Assembly (NCBI GenBank): GCA_946479335.1
Contig: CAMLFP010000263.1
Location: 1 to 7,890, forward strand
Origin: an uncultured Archangium sp.
Lineage (GTDB): Bacteria; Myxococcota; Myxococcia; Myxococcales; Myxococcaceae
DNA: 7,890 bases
Reading direction: 5' to 3'
The notes beneath the pieces were generated by a model. The model was not told the DNA's origin, made no database searches, and saw only the letters and a program-made list of their open reading frames with translations. Shown one piece after another: positions 1 through 5,446 of the stretch. The position numbers were made by a program, and so were the translations under genes. Each line of letters starts with the position of its first letter. Position 1 is the stretch's first letter.

Positions 1-1
1 T

Positions 2-304
2 ATCGACGAAAACGCTCGCTTGTTGTCGACCGGTGCGCGATTCACCGTGAAGCAGGTCTGGTTCACGCCACCGCGAAAATTGTCGGGGCCGATTCCACCG
101 TTCAACCCCGAGGGAGAACTGGGGCTCGCGATCGTCAAATGCTGGATACCGCCGACCGGGCATCCCGAACAGTGCAGGGTCATCAAGCCACTGCGGGGGC
201 AGGTTCTCATCGAGTCAGTTGAGCAGTCTGTCTACTCGCCGTGTCTCAACGACGGCGTCGCATTCGGTTGTGACTTCGTGGTGTCGTTCCAGTTCAAACG
301 CTGA
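2..304 (+). CDS. C-terminal fragment of a TonB-C-like domain protein (5' end outside window)
   Basis: The open frame runs in from the left edge and stops with TGA at 302-304, leaving about 100 residues. The last 60 residues fit the TonB C-terminal fold as found in short periplasmic 'energy transducer TonB-like' proteins. A strand (GLAIVKCWI) is followed by a turn with a glycine and a Cys-Arg-Val strand (PEQCRVIKPL). Next comes a helix (ESVEQSVYSPC, the position of the usual '...rrWrYxPa' motif), then a Gly-containing turn and a final amphipathic strand ending FQFKR. Four cysteines are visible (in VKCW, EQCR, SPCL and FGCD), which fits an exported protein with disulfides. The canonical partner of this domain is a TonB-dependent receptor or other envelope protein, but many small family members have no known receptor, so the role is not assigned. 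The ATG/GTG/TTG codons inside the fragment are not convincing starts, and a TTG at 20 has no ribosome site. The fold call is from residue pattern alone and is moderately sure. Confidence 0.6.
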   Translation: MDENARLLSTGARFTVKQVWFTPPRKLSGPIPPFNPEGELGLAIVKCWIPPTGHPEQCRVIKPLRGQVLIESVEQSVYSPCLNDGVAFGCDFVVSFQFKR

Positions 305-369
305 CGCATCAGACGTAGCCGGAGATGCGCTGGTGCAACTCCGCCCAGTCAAGACGTGCGCGCCATGTG

Positions 370-412
370 CCCCTCCCCCTCGCTTCGCGAGACCTCTCCC
401 CGGGGGAGAGGT
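370..412 (+). repeat. Dispersed GC-rich hairpin repeat, copy 1
   Basis: This copy has three modules: a C-rich lead (cccctcccc), a small stem CTCGC-ttc-GCGAG (379-391), and a larger perfect inverted repeat, acctctcccc (392-401) / ggggagaggt (403-412), around one central G. The same modules occur at 3624-3657 (same orientation, without the small stem) and 7782-7824 (opposite orientation), so this is a dispersed family and not a local accident. It is the main content of the 123-base spacer 305-427. The rest of that spacer shows only a weak 6-bp stem (305-310 with 324-329) after the upstream stop codon and no clear terminator. Such intergenic repeats resemble REP-type elements of other high-GC bacteria. 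No transposase is nearby. Confidence 0.75.
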
Positions 413-417
413 ATAGG
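389..417 (+). promoter_or_regulatory. Candidate sigma-70-type promoter for trmJ
   Basis: The possible -10 box TATAGG (412-417, 4/6 to TATAAT) lies 10 bases before the chosen trmJ ATG. Exactly 17 bases upstream is GAGACC (389-394), which shares only the GAC core with TTGACA. Transcription from here would begin a few bases before the ATG and give an almost leaderless message, matching the arrangement before the lipoprotein gene. The spacer of this promoter is the inverted repeat of the hairpin element, so the repeat may have supplied part of the promoter. The -35 match is weak, so confidence is low. Confidence 0.3.
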
Positions 418-427
418 CGCGCGCGAC

Positions 428-1138
428 ATGGCTCCCCCCCGTCTCGTGCTGCTCCGCCCGCGCAACGCCGACAACCTCGGCGCCATCGCGCGCGCGATGA
501 AGAACTTCGGCCTCACCGACTGGGTCGTCGTCACGCCCAACCCGCAGCTCATGGAGGCCCCGGGCTTGAACCGCCTCGCGGTGCACGCGGGCGATCTCAT
601 CGAGAACGTGAAGATCGTCGGGAGCCTCGAAGAGGCCGTCGCCGATTGCTCGTGGGTGGTGGGCACCACCATGCGCTTCATCGACGGCCGCAAGCGCTTC
701 ACGCCCAAAGAGCTCGGCGCCGAGGTGCAGGTGCGCAACGACGAGAAGTGGGCGCTGGTCTTCGGCGACGAGCGCCACGGCCTGCGCAACGACGACCTCG
801 AGCAGTGCCACGCGCTCTCCTTCATCCCCTCCTCTGACGAGCAGCCGTCGCTCAACCTCGCGCAGGCCGTCATCGTCTACGGCTACGAGCTCGCCATGGC
901 CCGCCGCGGCGAGGTGGCCGCCAGCGCGCCGGTGCTGGCCGATGACGCCATGGTGCGGCAGGTGAAGAAGTCGCTGGAGCTGGGCCTCATCGCCAGCGGC
1001 TTCCTCCGGCAAGACGAAGACGACCGCCACGCGGTGGAAGACCTGGTGGCCTCGTTGCTCCGCGGGCGGCTGACGAAGAAGGAAGCCAGCCTGTGGATCG
1101 CCGCGTGGCGCGTGGTGGCGAAGCGAAGCAACCCCTGA
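428..1138 (+). CDS. trmJ: TrmH-family (SPOUT) RNA 2'-O-methyltransferase, TrmJ type
   Basis: This 236-residue protein has the three SPOUT/TrmH motifs in order. Motif 1 is NADNLGAIARAMKNFG (13-28), with Arg22 at the position of the catalytic Arg of E. coli TrmJ. Motif 2 is the GDERHGL loop (113-119), equivalent to the usual GxExxGL. Motif 3 is PSLNLAQAVIVYGYEL (140-155), with the SLNLAQAV signature that forms the knotted SAM site. The family transfers methyl from SAM to a ribose 2'-OH; TrmJ enzymes modify position 32 of tRNA anticodon loops. The C-terminal 80 residues (helical, rich in Lys/Glu/Arg) fit the TrmJ dimer extension. The ATG at 428 is chosen because homologous sequence begins at PPRLVLLRPRN. 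In-frame starts at 356 and 365 would translate the hairpin repeat into a Pro/Ser/Arg-rich leader. No good Shine-Dalgarno precedes 428 (nearest GAGAGG ends at 411). SPOUT class is very sure; the tRNA-32 target is inferred. Confidence 0.85.
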   Translation: MAPPRLVLLRPRNADNLGAIARAMKNFGLTDWVVVTPNPQLMEAPGLNRLAVHAGDLIENVKIVGSLEEAVADCSWVVGTTMRFIDGRKRFTPKELGAEVQVRNDEKWALVFGDERHGLRNDDLEQCHALSFIPSSDEQPSLNLAQAVIVYGYELAMARRGEVAASAPVLADDAMVRQVKKSLELGLIASGFLRQDEDDRHAVEDLVASLLRGRLTKKEASLWIAAWRVVAKRSNP

Positions 1139-1151
1139 CATCTTGCGCGCC

Positions 1152-2129
1152 GTGAGCGGGGCCTCCCAAAGCGATCAACTCATCGACTCGGCACTCTGGC
1201 TCGACGTGTCGGGCGATCGCGCCGGCGCCATCGAGCTGCTCAAGCGCGTGCTGCGTGACGACCCGGGCAACCAGCGCGCGCAGGTCGCGCTGCAGAAGTA
1301 CGGCGCCGACGTACCCCCCGGCCTCACGCGCAAGCCCGGCGCCGACGTCACCTCCACCCAGCGCTTCGCGGCGCTCGTCCGCGAGGAGGTCATCGAGGCC
1401 ACCCTCGATGTCCCCGAGGCGATCATCGAGGAGCCCGCCCCGCCGCCGCCGCCCGCGCCCCGCCCGCCGCCCAGCGCGCCGCGCGAGCACCTCGACGGCG
1501 GCCGCCACTGGTCGCTGGAGGTGCTGACCGGCCCGCACACCGGCGTGAGCCTCCCGCTGACCCGCCGCCCGCTGCTCGTCGGCCGCGGCCTCGGGGTGCT
1601 CGACGTCGACTCCGACCCCTTCATGTCGAGCGCCCACGCGTCGTTCTTCCAGCGCGGGCAAGACCTGTGGATCTCCGACGGCGGCTCCACCTCGGGCACG
1701 TGGGTGTCGTTCGACGGGCCGCAGCGGCTGAACCCCGGCGACTCGTTCTCCGTCGGCCTGCAGCGCCTCAAGTACCTCGGGCCGCTCGACAGCGCGCCCG
1801 TCGACATGCCGTGGCCCTACGGCGCGCCCCGCCCCGCCGCCTCGTGGAAATTGGAGCACACGCTGCTCGGCAACCGCCCCGGCCGCACCTGGGTGCTGCG
1901 CGGCGCCGTCACCGTCGGCCGCCACGGCGCGCACCTCTCGTTCGACGACGACGACACCGTGGAGCCGATGCACGCCGAGCTGCGCCCCGCCGGCACCTCG
2001 CTGGAGCTGCTCGATCGATCGCGCACCCGCAGCACCTTCGTCGCGCTGCCCCCGGGCGGGGAACGGCGCCTCCTCGACGGCACGCGCGTGCGCCTCGGCA
2101 GCACGCTCTTCCGTGTGACCGCGCGCTGA
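1152..2129 (+). CDS. Double FHA-domain protein with N-terminal TPR-like helices
   Basis: This 325-residue cytoplasmic protein has no signal peptide or membrane span. Residues about 10-47 (LWLDVSGDRAGAIELLKRVL, then DDPGN..A..AL) look like one TPR-type helix pair. A Pro/Ala-rich linker covers 94-110. FHA domain 1 (about 119-210) is canonical: VGR at 143-145, the S159-x-x-H162 motif, and GGSTSGTWV (177-185) in place of the usual GSTNGTxV. Such domains bind phosphothreonine. FHA domain 2 (about 245-323) is degenerate: VGR at 255-257 and H274 remain, but the Ser of SxxH is Glu271 and the NGT loop is replaced by RSRTRSTF. It may therefore be structural. GTG 1152 is preferred because it is preceded by GCGCGCC, the same 7 bases that precede the lipoprotein ATG. 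TTG 1143 is the alternative and adds 3 residues. Only 13 bases separate it from trmJ, so co-transcription is likely. The partner, presumably a Ser/Thr-kinase substrate, is unknown. Confidence 0.8.
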   Translation: MSGASQSDQLIDSALWLDVSGDRAGAIELLKRVLRDDPGNQRAQVALQKYGADVPPGLTRKPGADVTSTQRFAALVREEVIEATLDVPEAIIEEPAPPPPPAPRPPPSAPREHLDGGRHWSLEVLTGPHTGVSLPLTRRPLLVGRGLGVLDVDSDPFMSSAHASFFQRGQDLWISDGGSTSGTWVSFDGPQRLNPGDSFSVGLQRLKYLGPLDSAPVDMPWPYGAPRPAASWKLEHTLLGNRPGRTWVLRGAVTVGRHGAHLSFDDDDTVEPMHAELRPAGTSLELLDRSRTRSTFVALPPGGERRLLDGTRVRLGSTLFRVTAR

Positions 2130-2143
2130 AACGCGCCTAGGGT
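2115..2143 (+). promoter_or_regulatory. Predicted leaderless-type promoter of the lipoprotein gene
   Basis: The -35-like GTGACC (2115-2120, 4/6 to TTGACA) is followed by an exact 17-base spacer and a -10-like TAGGGT (2138-2143, TAnnnT). Only GCGCGCC separates the -10 box from the ATG at 2151. With the usual distance of about 7 bases from -10 to start point, transcription would begin at or next to the A of the ATG. There is no Shine-Dalgarno, as expected for leaderless translation. The -35 box overlaps the 3' end of the FHA gene. Confidence 0.5.
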
Positions 2144-2150
2144 GCGCGCC

Positions 2151-2786
2151 ATGAAAAACACGGTGATGGCGGTGGTGTCTCTGGTGGTGGGGCTGGGGTT
2201 GATGGGCTGCGGCGGCGCGACGGGCGGCGGCAACGGCACCCGCAGCAAGTACGACTACAAGGCGATCTCGGCGACCGGCACGCTGACCTTGAACGCCCAG
2301 CTCTCGGGTGGGTGCACGGCCACGACGAGCCAGTCGTTGACGCTGGGCCTCGGCGACAACTGCTCCCTGCGCTACACGCCGTCGATCGGCGCCCTGAGTG
2401 GCCGGCTTGATTTGACCTTCGCCCAGCAGGCGCCCACCGGCAGCAACTCGTGCGGCTCGTCCTACTGCGATCACCACACGTGGTCGGGGCCGATGCAGAC
2501 CGTCATCCACCCGAGCGTCGACCTGCCCGACGACCCGCCCGTGAACACCATGGTGACGCCCGTGTTGGACGAGTTCAACGACACGACGCTGGGCGACTGC
2601 AACGCGCAGATGGACCTCCCGGCGGCCCTCGAGGCCGAGCAGGTCACCGTCGGCACCTTCATGACCAGCGAGTTCACGCTCACCGGCTCCGGGCAGAAGA
2701 ACCTCACGCACAGCGACCTGCAGGGCACCACCACCGGCACGCTCGACTACACGTTCAGCATCAAGTTCCAGCTCCAGCCGGAGTGA
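2151..2786 (+). CDS. Putative secreted lipoprotein of unknown function
   Basis: This 211-residue protein begins with a type II signal peptide: a short basic start (MKNT), a hydrophobic stretch (VMAVVSLVVGLGL) and the lipobox LMGC, with lipidated Cys20. A flexible Gly/Thr/Ser tether follows (GGATGGGNGT). The mature part is rich in Thr, Ser, Gly and alternating polar/hydrophobic residues (GTLTLNAQL, SGRLDLTF, GTLDYTFSIKFQL), suggesting a beta-rich fold. It contains five further cysteines (55, 71, 101, 106, 150), so disulfides are possible. Residue 21 is Gly, not Asp, giving no inner-membrane retention signal by the E. coli rule. I do not recognise the family. ATG 2151 is preferred over the in-frame GTG at 2142, which sits inside the promoter and would lengthen the signal peptide for no reason. 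A terminator-like hairpin follows, so this looks like a single-gene unit. Confidence 0.75.
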   Translation: MKNTVMAVVSLVVGLGLMGCGGATGGGNGTRSKYDYKAISATGTLTLNAQLSGGCTATTSQSLTLGLGDNCSLRYTPSIGALSGRLDLTFAQQAPTGSNSCGSSYCDHHTWSGPMQTVIHPSVDLPDDPPVNTMVTPVLDEFNDTTLGDCNAQMDLPAALEAEQVTVGTFMTSEFTLTGSGQKNLTHSDLQGTTTGTLDYTFSIKFQLQPE

Positions 2787-2811
2787 GGCGATCACAGTTG
2801 CTTGTTGCGTG

Positions 2812-2850
2812 GCCGGGCGTCGCGTGCGATGCGCCCGGCACTTTCATTTC
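2812..2850 (+). terminator. Hairpin with T-rich tail between lipoprotein gene and rpsU
   Basis: Arms GCCGGGCG (2812-2819) and CGCCCGGC (2832-2839) are perfectly complementary, with a possible inner stem TCGC/GCGA (2820-2823 with 2826-2829). The tail ACTTTCATTTC (2840-2850) is T-rich but not a pure T run. It most likely ends the lipoprotein transcript. It lies only 12 bases before the rpsU ribosome site, so if the rpsU promoter is upstream it would sit in the rpsU leader. A weak promoter candidate, TTGTTG (2802-2807) with TGCGAT (2825-2830) 17 bases away, overlaps the hairpin. Confidence 0.45.
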
Positions 2851-2861
2851 AGGTCGATCAG

Positions 2862-2871
2862 AAGGAGGTGA
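2862..2871 (+). promoter_or_regulatory. Full-length Shine-Dalgarno of rpsU
   Basis: AAGGAGGTGA is complementary over all ten bases to the usual 16S rRNA 3' end (UCACCUCCUU). It lies 6 bases (counted from GGAGG) before the ATG at 2875. It is the strongest ribosome site before any gene in the window and fixes the rpsU start. Confidence 0.85.
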
Positions 2872-2874
2872 CGC

Positions 2875-3069
2875 ATGACCACCATCAAGTTGAAGGACGG
2901 CGAGTCGATTGAAGGCGCGCTGAAGCGCTTCAAGAAGGCTACCGAGAAGGCCGGCATCCTCTCCGAGATCCGCAAGCGCGAGCACTACGAGAAGCCGTCG
3001 GTGAAGAAGAAGAAGAAGTCCATCGCGGCCAAGAAGCGCGCGGTGAAGAAGAACCGCAGCCGCTACTGA
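2875..3069 (+). CDS. rpsU: Small ribosomal subunit protein bS21
   Basis: This 64-residue, strongly basic protein has the family signature. An N-terminal strand ([28 protein letters not shown]) is followed by an [12 protein letters not shown] segment, then a Lys/Arg tail (KKKKK at 44-48, ending KKNRSRY). Length is within the usual 58-71 residues. In E. coli, bS21 sits on the 30S platform near the 16S 3' end and is needed for efficient initiation. The gene opens the macromolecular-synthesis cluster; 85 bases containing a strong hairpin separate it from yqeY. This hairpin could let rpsU be expressed far above the downstream genes, as the E. coli rpsU-dnaG terminator does. The start is certain from the Shine-Dalgarno and homology. 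Confidence 0.97.
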   Translation: MTTIKLKDGESIEGALKRFKKATEKAGILSEIRKREHYEKPSVKKKKKSIAAKKRAVKKNRSRY

Positions 3070-3094
3070 AAAACAGCGGTTGAGTTTCTAAAAG

Positions 3095-3131
3095 GAGGTT
3101 GGCGACCCCCTGGTGTCGCCAACCTCTCTTC
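3095..3131 (+). terminator. Strong hairpin between rpsU and yqeY, likely partial terminator/attenuator
   Basis: A perfect 12-base stem, GAGGTTGGCGAC (3095-3106) / GTCGCCAACCTC (3115-3126), closes an 8-base loop and is followed by TCTTCGTTT. The tail is T-rich but broken, suggesting partial termination. It lies 25 bases after the rpsU stop and 28 bases before the yqeY start, so it probably sets the ratio of rpsU to downstream message or stabilises the rpsU 3' end. The left arm includes most of a perfect AAAGGAGGT (3091-3099) that serves no obvious gene. Confidence 0.7.
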
Positions 3132-3154
3132 GTTTCACACAAGGAGCACCCGCC

Positions 3155-3613
3155 ATGGCCACCATCCGTGAACGCCTCGACGCAGACCTGAAGGACGCGA
3201 TGCGCGCGAAGGACGAGCTCAAGCTCACCCAGATCCGCGCGATCAAGAGCGCCATCAAATACAAGGAGGTCGAGGGCGCGAACAAGGTGCTGGACGACGC
3301 GGGCATCCTCGGCGTCATCACCAGCCTCGTGAAGAAGGGCCGCGACGCCGCCACCGAGTACAAGGCCGCCGGCCGCCCCGAGCTCGCCGAGAAAGAAGAG
3401 AAGGAGGTCGCGTTCCTCCAGACGTACCTGCCCGCGCAGCTGTCGGCGGAGGCGCTCAGCGCCGAGATCGCGAAGGCCATCACCGAGGCCGGCGCGAAGT
3501 CGGTGAAGGACCTCGGCAACGTCATGAAGATCGTCACGCCCCGCTTGAAGGGTCAGGCCGAGGGCAAGGCGATCTCCGATGAGGTGAAGGCGCAGTTGTC
3601 GAAGCTCGGTTAG
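3155..3613 (+). CDS. yqeY: GatB/YqeY-domain protein
   Basis: This 152-residue protein is a full-length stand-alone YqeY. The N-terminal helical half (RERLDADLKDAMRAKDELKL, then RAIKSAIKYKEVE, 5-40) and the segment EKEEKEVAFLQTYLPAQLS (79-97) are the usual family landmarks. The C-terminal half carries KDLGNVMKIVTPRLKGQAEGK (118-138). This last part matches the tail domain of GatB, the amidotransferase subunit that recognises misacylated tRNA, so tRNA binding is the usual inference. No catalytic site is present and the cellular role of stand-alone YqeY is not settled. The ATG at 3155 is chosen for AAGGAG (3141-3146) 8 bases upstream and for family alignment at MATIRERL; an in-frame GTG at 3113 lies in the hairpin loop. 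Its place between rpsU and dnaG fits a translation-linked function. The dnaG start is 51 bases downstream. Confidence 0.93.
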   Translation: MATIRERLDADLKDAMRAKDELKLTQIRAIKSAIKYKEVEGANKVLDDAGILGVITSLVKKGRDAATEYKAAGRPELAEKEEKEVAFLQTYLPAQLSAEALSAEIAKAITEAGAKSVKDLGNVMKIVTPRLKGQAEGKAISDEVKAQLSKLG

Positions 3614-3623
3614 TTCGCAAGCT

Positions 3624-3657
3624 CCCCTCACCCCGACCCTCTCCCCACGGGAGAGGG
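3624..3657 (+). repeat. Dispersed GC-rich hairpin repeat, copy 2
   Basis: The lead CCCCTCACCCC (3624-3634) is followed by GA and a perfect stem CCCTCTCCC (3637-3645) / GGGAGAGGG (3649-3657) with loop CAC. It has the same orientation as copy 1 but lacks the CGCTTCGCG module. It fills most of the 51-base yqeY-dnaG gap. Confidence 0.75.
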
Positions 3658-3664
3658 AGTTTTT
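3637..3664 (+). terminator. Hairpin plus T5 overlapping the dnaG ribosome site
   Basis: The 9-base stem of repeat copy 2 is followed after AG by TTTTT (3660-3664), which directly touches the dnaG ATG, so the element has the form of an intrinsic terminator. The only Shine-Dalgarno candidate for dnaG, GGGAG (3655-3659), shares its first three bases with the right arm (3649-3657), so the folded stem would also mask it. Both effects would lower dnaG expression relative to yqeY and rpsU. Whether it terminates in vivo is inferred. Confidence 0.5.
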
Positions 3665-5416
3665 ATGCTCATCCCCGACTCGAAGATCCAGGAGGTGCGG
3701 GAGCGCGTCGACATGATCGCGCTCGTGCAGCGCCATGGCGTCGAGCTGAAGAAGTCGGGCCGCAGCTACAAGGGGCTGTGCCCCTTCCACGGCGAGAAGT
3801 CGCCGTCGTTCTACGTGTGGCCCGATGAGAAGCGCTTCAAGTGCTTCGGCTGTCAGGCCGGCGGCGACGCCATCAGCTTCGTGCAGCGGTTGATGGGCAA
3901 GACCTTCGTCGACACCGTGCGCGACCTCGCCAAGGAGCTGGGCATCGACCTCGAGGCCGCGGTCGACCCGGCCACCCGCGAGAAGTCGCAGGTCAAGGAG
4001 GCCACCGACTTCGCCGCGCAGTTCTTCGCAGACCAGCTCTGGGAGCCGACCATCGGCCGGCACGCGCGCGAATACCTCCGCAGCCGCGGGCTGACCGATG
4101 AGCTGATCCGCTCCTTCGGGCTGGGCTGGGCCCCGGCGGCGTGGAGCGAGTTGGCCGACAAGCTGCGCGAACGCGGGCTGCTGGCCTTCGGCGAGAAGGC
4201 GGGCCTCGTCGCGCCGCGCACCAAGGGCGAGGGCTACTACGACATGTTCCGCGGGCGGGTGATCATCCCCATCCGCTCCCCCGAGGGGCGCACCATCGCG
4301 TTCGGCGGGCGCCTGCTGGAGGGCGATGACGGCCCCAAGTACCTGAACTCCCGGGAGAACCGGCTCTACAACAAGTCGGAGACGCTCTACGCGACCGACC
4401 AGGCGCGCGACGACATCCGCAAGAAGAAGTCGGTGGTGCTGTGCGAGGGCTACTTCGACGCCATCGGCATGCACCAGGCCGGCGTGAAGAACGCGGTGGC
4501 GCTGTGCTCCACCGCGCTGACGCCCGGCCACCTCGCGCTGCTGCACCGGCTGGAGGCCAAGGAGCTGATCCTGCTCCTCGACGGCGACGACGCCGGGCGC
4601 AAGGCGGTGGAGCGCCTGGCGGGCCCGCTGCTGGCGGGCGGGGTGAATTCGCGCGTGGCGGTGCTGCCCGACGGCGAAGACCCCGACACCTGGGCGCGCA
4701 AGGTCGGCGCCGAAGAAGTGCAGAAGACCATCAAGGCGGCCCCCACGCTGACCGCCCACCTCTTCCAGACGCTGCTCCCCGGCGGCGTCGACGCGTCATT
4801 CGAAGAGAAGATGGCCGCGCTGGAGCGCTTCCGGCCGATCGCCAGCGTGGTGCCGGTGGGGCTGACCCGCTCGGCCCTGTTCGGGGCGATGTCGAAGCAC
4901 TTCGGGCTGCCCGCCTCGGAGCTGGAGACCGCGCTCCGCGGCAAGAACCCCGCGCCGGTGAAGGCCGCGCCCAAGCCGAAGTCGAACGAGCCCCCGCCTG
5001 ATCAGAACGAGGCCATCTGGGTGGCGGCGGTGCTGCGCGACCGGAAGCTGATGGAGGCCGACCCCCACAAGGTGGCCTTCGAGCTCAAGCACCTGGGGCT
5101 GCGGCGGCTGGTGGAGATGCTCCAGTCGGGCGGGTCGCCGGAGGACGCGCTCTACGAGGCGTCAGACGCGGTGAAGGCGGGGCTGACCCGGGCGCGCGAC
5201 CTGCTGCCGTCAGATGAGGGGGCGCTCAAGCGTGGGTTTGACATCGTCTCTGAACGCCTCAAGTTACGGGCGGTGGAAGACCGCCTGCAGTTCGTCGCCC
5301 GGGAGATCGCCAACAGCCCGGGTGGAACCAGCGAATTGACGCAGGAGACGCGAGACCTCCTGACCGAACAGGGTGAGCTCCTGTTGCTGAAACAGCGGCT
5401 CAAGTCGAAGAAATGA
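3665..5416 (+). CDS. dnaG: DNA primase
   Basis: This 583-residue protein has the size and order of bacterial DnaG, which makes RNA primers at the replication fork with the DnaB helicase. The N-terminal zinc-binding domain has the CHC2 ligands Cys39, His42, Cys60 and Cys63. The RNA polymerase core follows, with DMFRGRVIIPIRSPEGR (193-209), FGGRLL (213-218) and GPKYLNS (223-229). The TOPRIM metal site has Glu261 in EGYFD (261-265), then Asp306 and Asp308 in DGDDAG (306-311); these match E265/D309/D311 of E. coli within a few positions. PDGEDPD (335-341) is also conserved. A Pro/Lys linker (about 428-447) leads to the helical C-terminal helicase-binding domain (about 448-583). One oddity is ALCSTALT (279-286), where many primases have LGTALT or similar. 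The start at 3665 is fixed by MLIPDSKIQEVRERVD homology, although the ribosome site is weak and partly in a hairpin. rpoD follows after 123 bases. Confidence 0.98.
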   Translation: MLIPDSKIQEVRERVDMIALVQRHGVELKKSGRSYKGLCPFHGEKSPSFYVWPDEKRFKCFGCQAGGDAISFVQRLMGKTFVDTVRDLAKELGIDLEAAVDPATREKSQVKEATDFAAQFFADQLWEPTIGRHAREYLRSRGLTDELIRSFGLGWAPAAWSELADKLRERGLLAFGEKAGLVAPRTKGEGYYDMFRGRVIIPIRSPEGRTIAFGGRLLEGDDGPKYLNSRENRLYNKSETLYATDQARDDIRKKKSVVLCEGYFDAIGMHQAGVKNAVALCSTALTPGHLALLHRLEAKELILLLDGDDAGRKAVERLAGPLLAGGVNSRVAVLPDGEDPDTWARKVGAEEVQKTIKAAPTLTAHLFQTLLPGGVDASFEEKMAALERFRPIASVVPVGLTRSALFGAMSKHFGLPASELETALRGKNPAPVKAAPKPKSNEPPPDQNEAIWVAAVLRDRKLMEADPHKVAFELKHLGLRRLVEMLQSGGSPEDALYEASDAVKAGLTRARDLLPSDEGALKRGFDIVSERLKLRAVEDRLQFVAREIANSPGGTSELTQETRDLLTEQGELLLLKQRLKSKK

Positions 5417-5446
5417 GCGCGATGGTGGGCCGTGGGGTGGGAACCA

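Noticed and set aside
2142..2150. GTG start for the lipoprotein
   Set aside because: It overlaps the -10 box and adds only MRA before a signal peptide that is already complete from 2151.
987..2795. A 602-residue minus-strand open frame opposite the FHA and lipoprotein genes
   Set aside because: It is a codon-bias shadow in GC-rich DNA: Arg/Gly/Ala/Val-rich, no motifs, crossing several plus-strand genes with clear homology or signal features.
3113..3154. GTG start giving YqeY 14 extra residues
   Set aside because: It falls in the loop of the strong hairpin. The ATG at 3155 has AAGGAG at ideal spacing and matches the family start.
2939..4759. A 606-residue minus-strand open frame opposite rpsU, yqeY and dnaG
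   Set aside because: It runs across three well-identified genes and their hairpins, with low-complexity composition and no domain pattern.
5440..5445. GGAACC resembling an ECF-sigma -35 box upstream of rpoD
   Set aside because: No matching -10 motif occurs at the required distance; the nearest CGTT is only 12 bases away.
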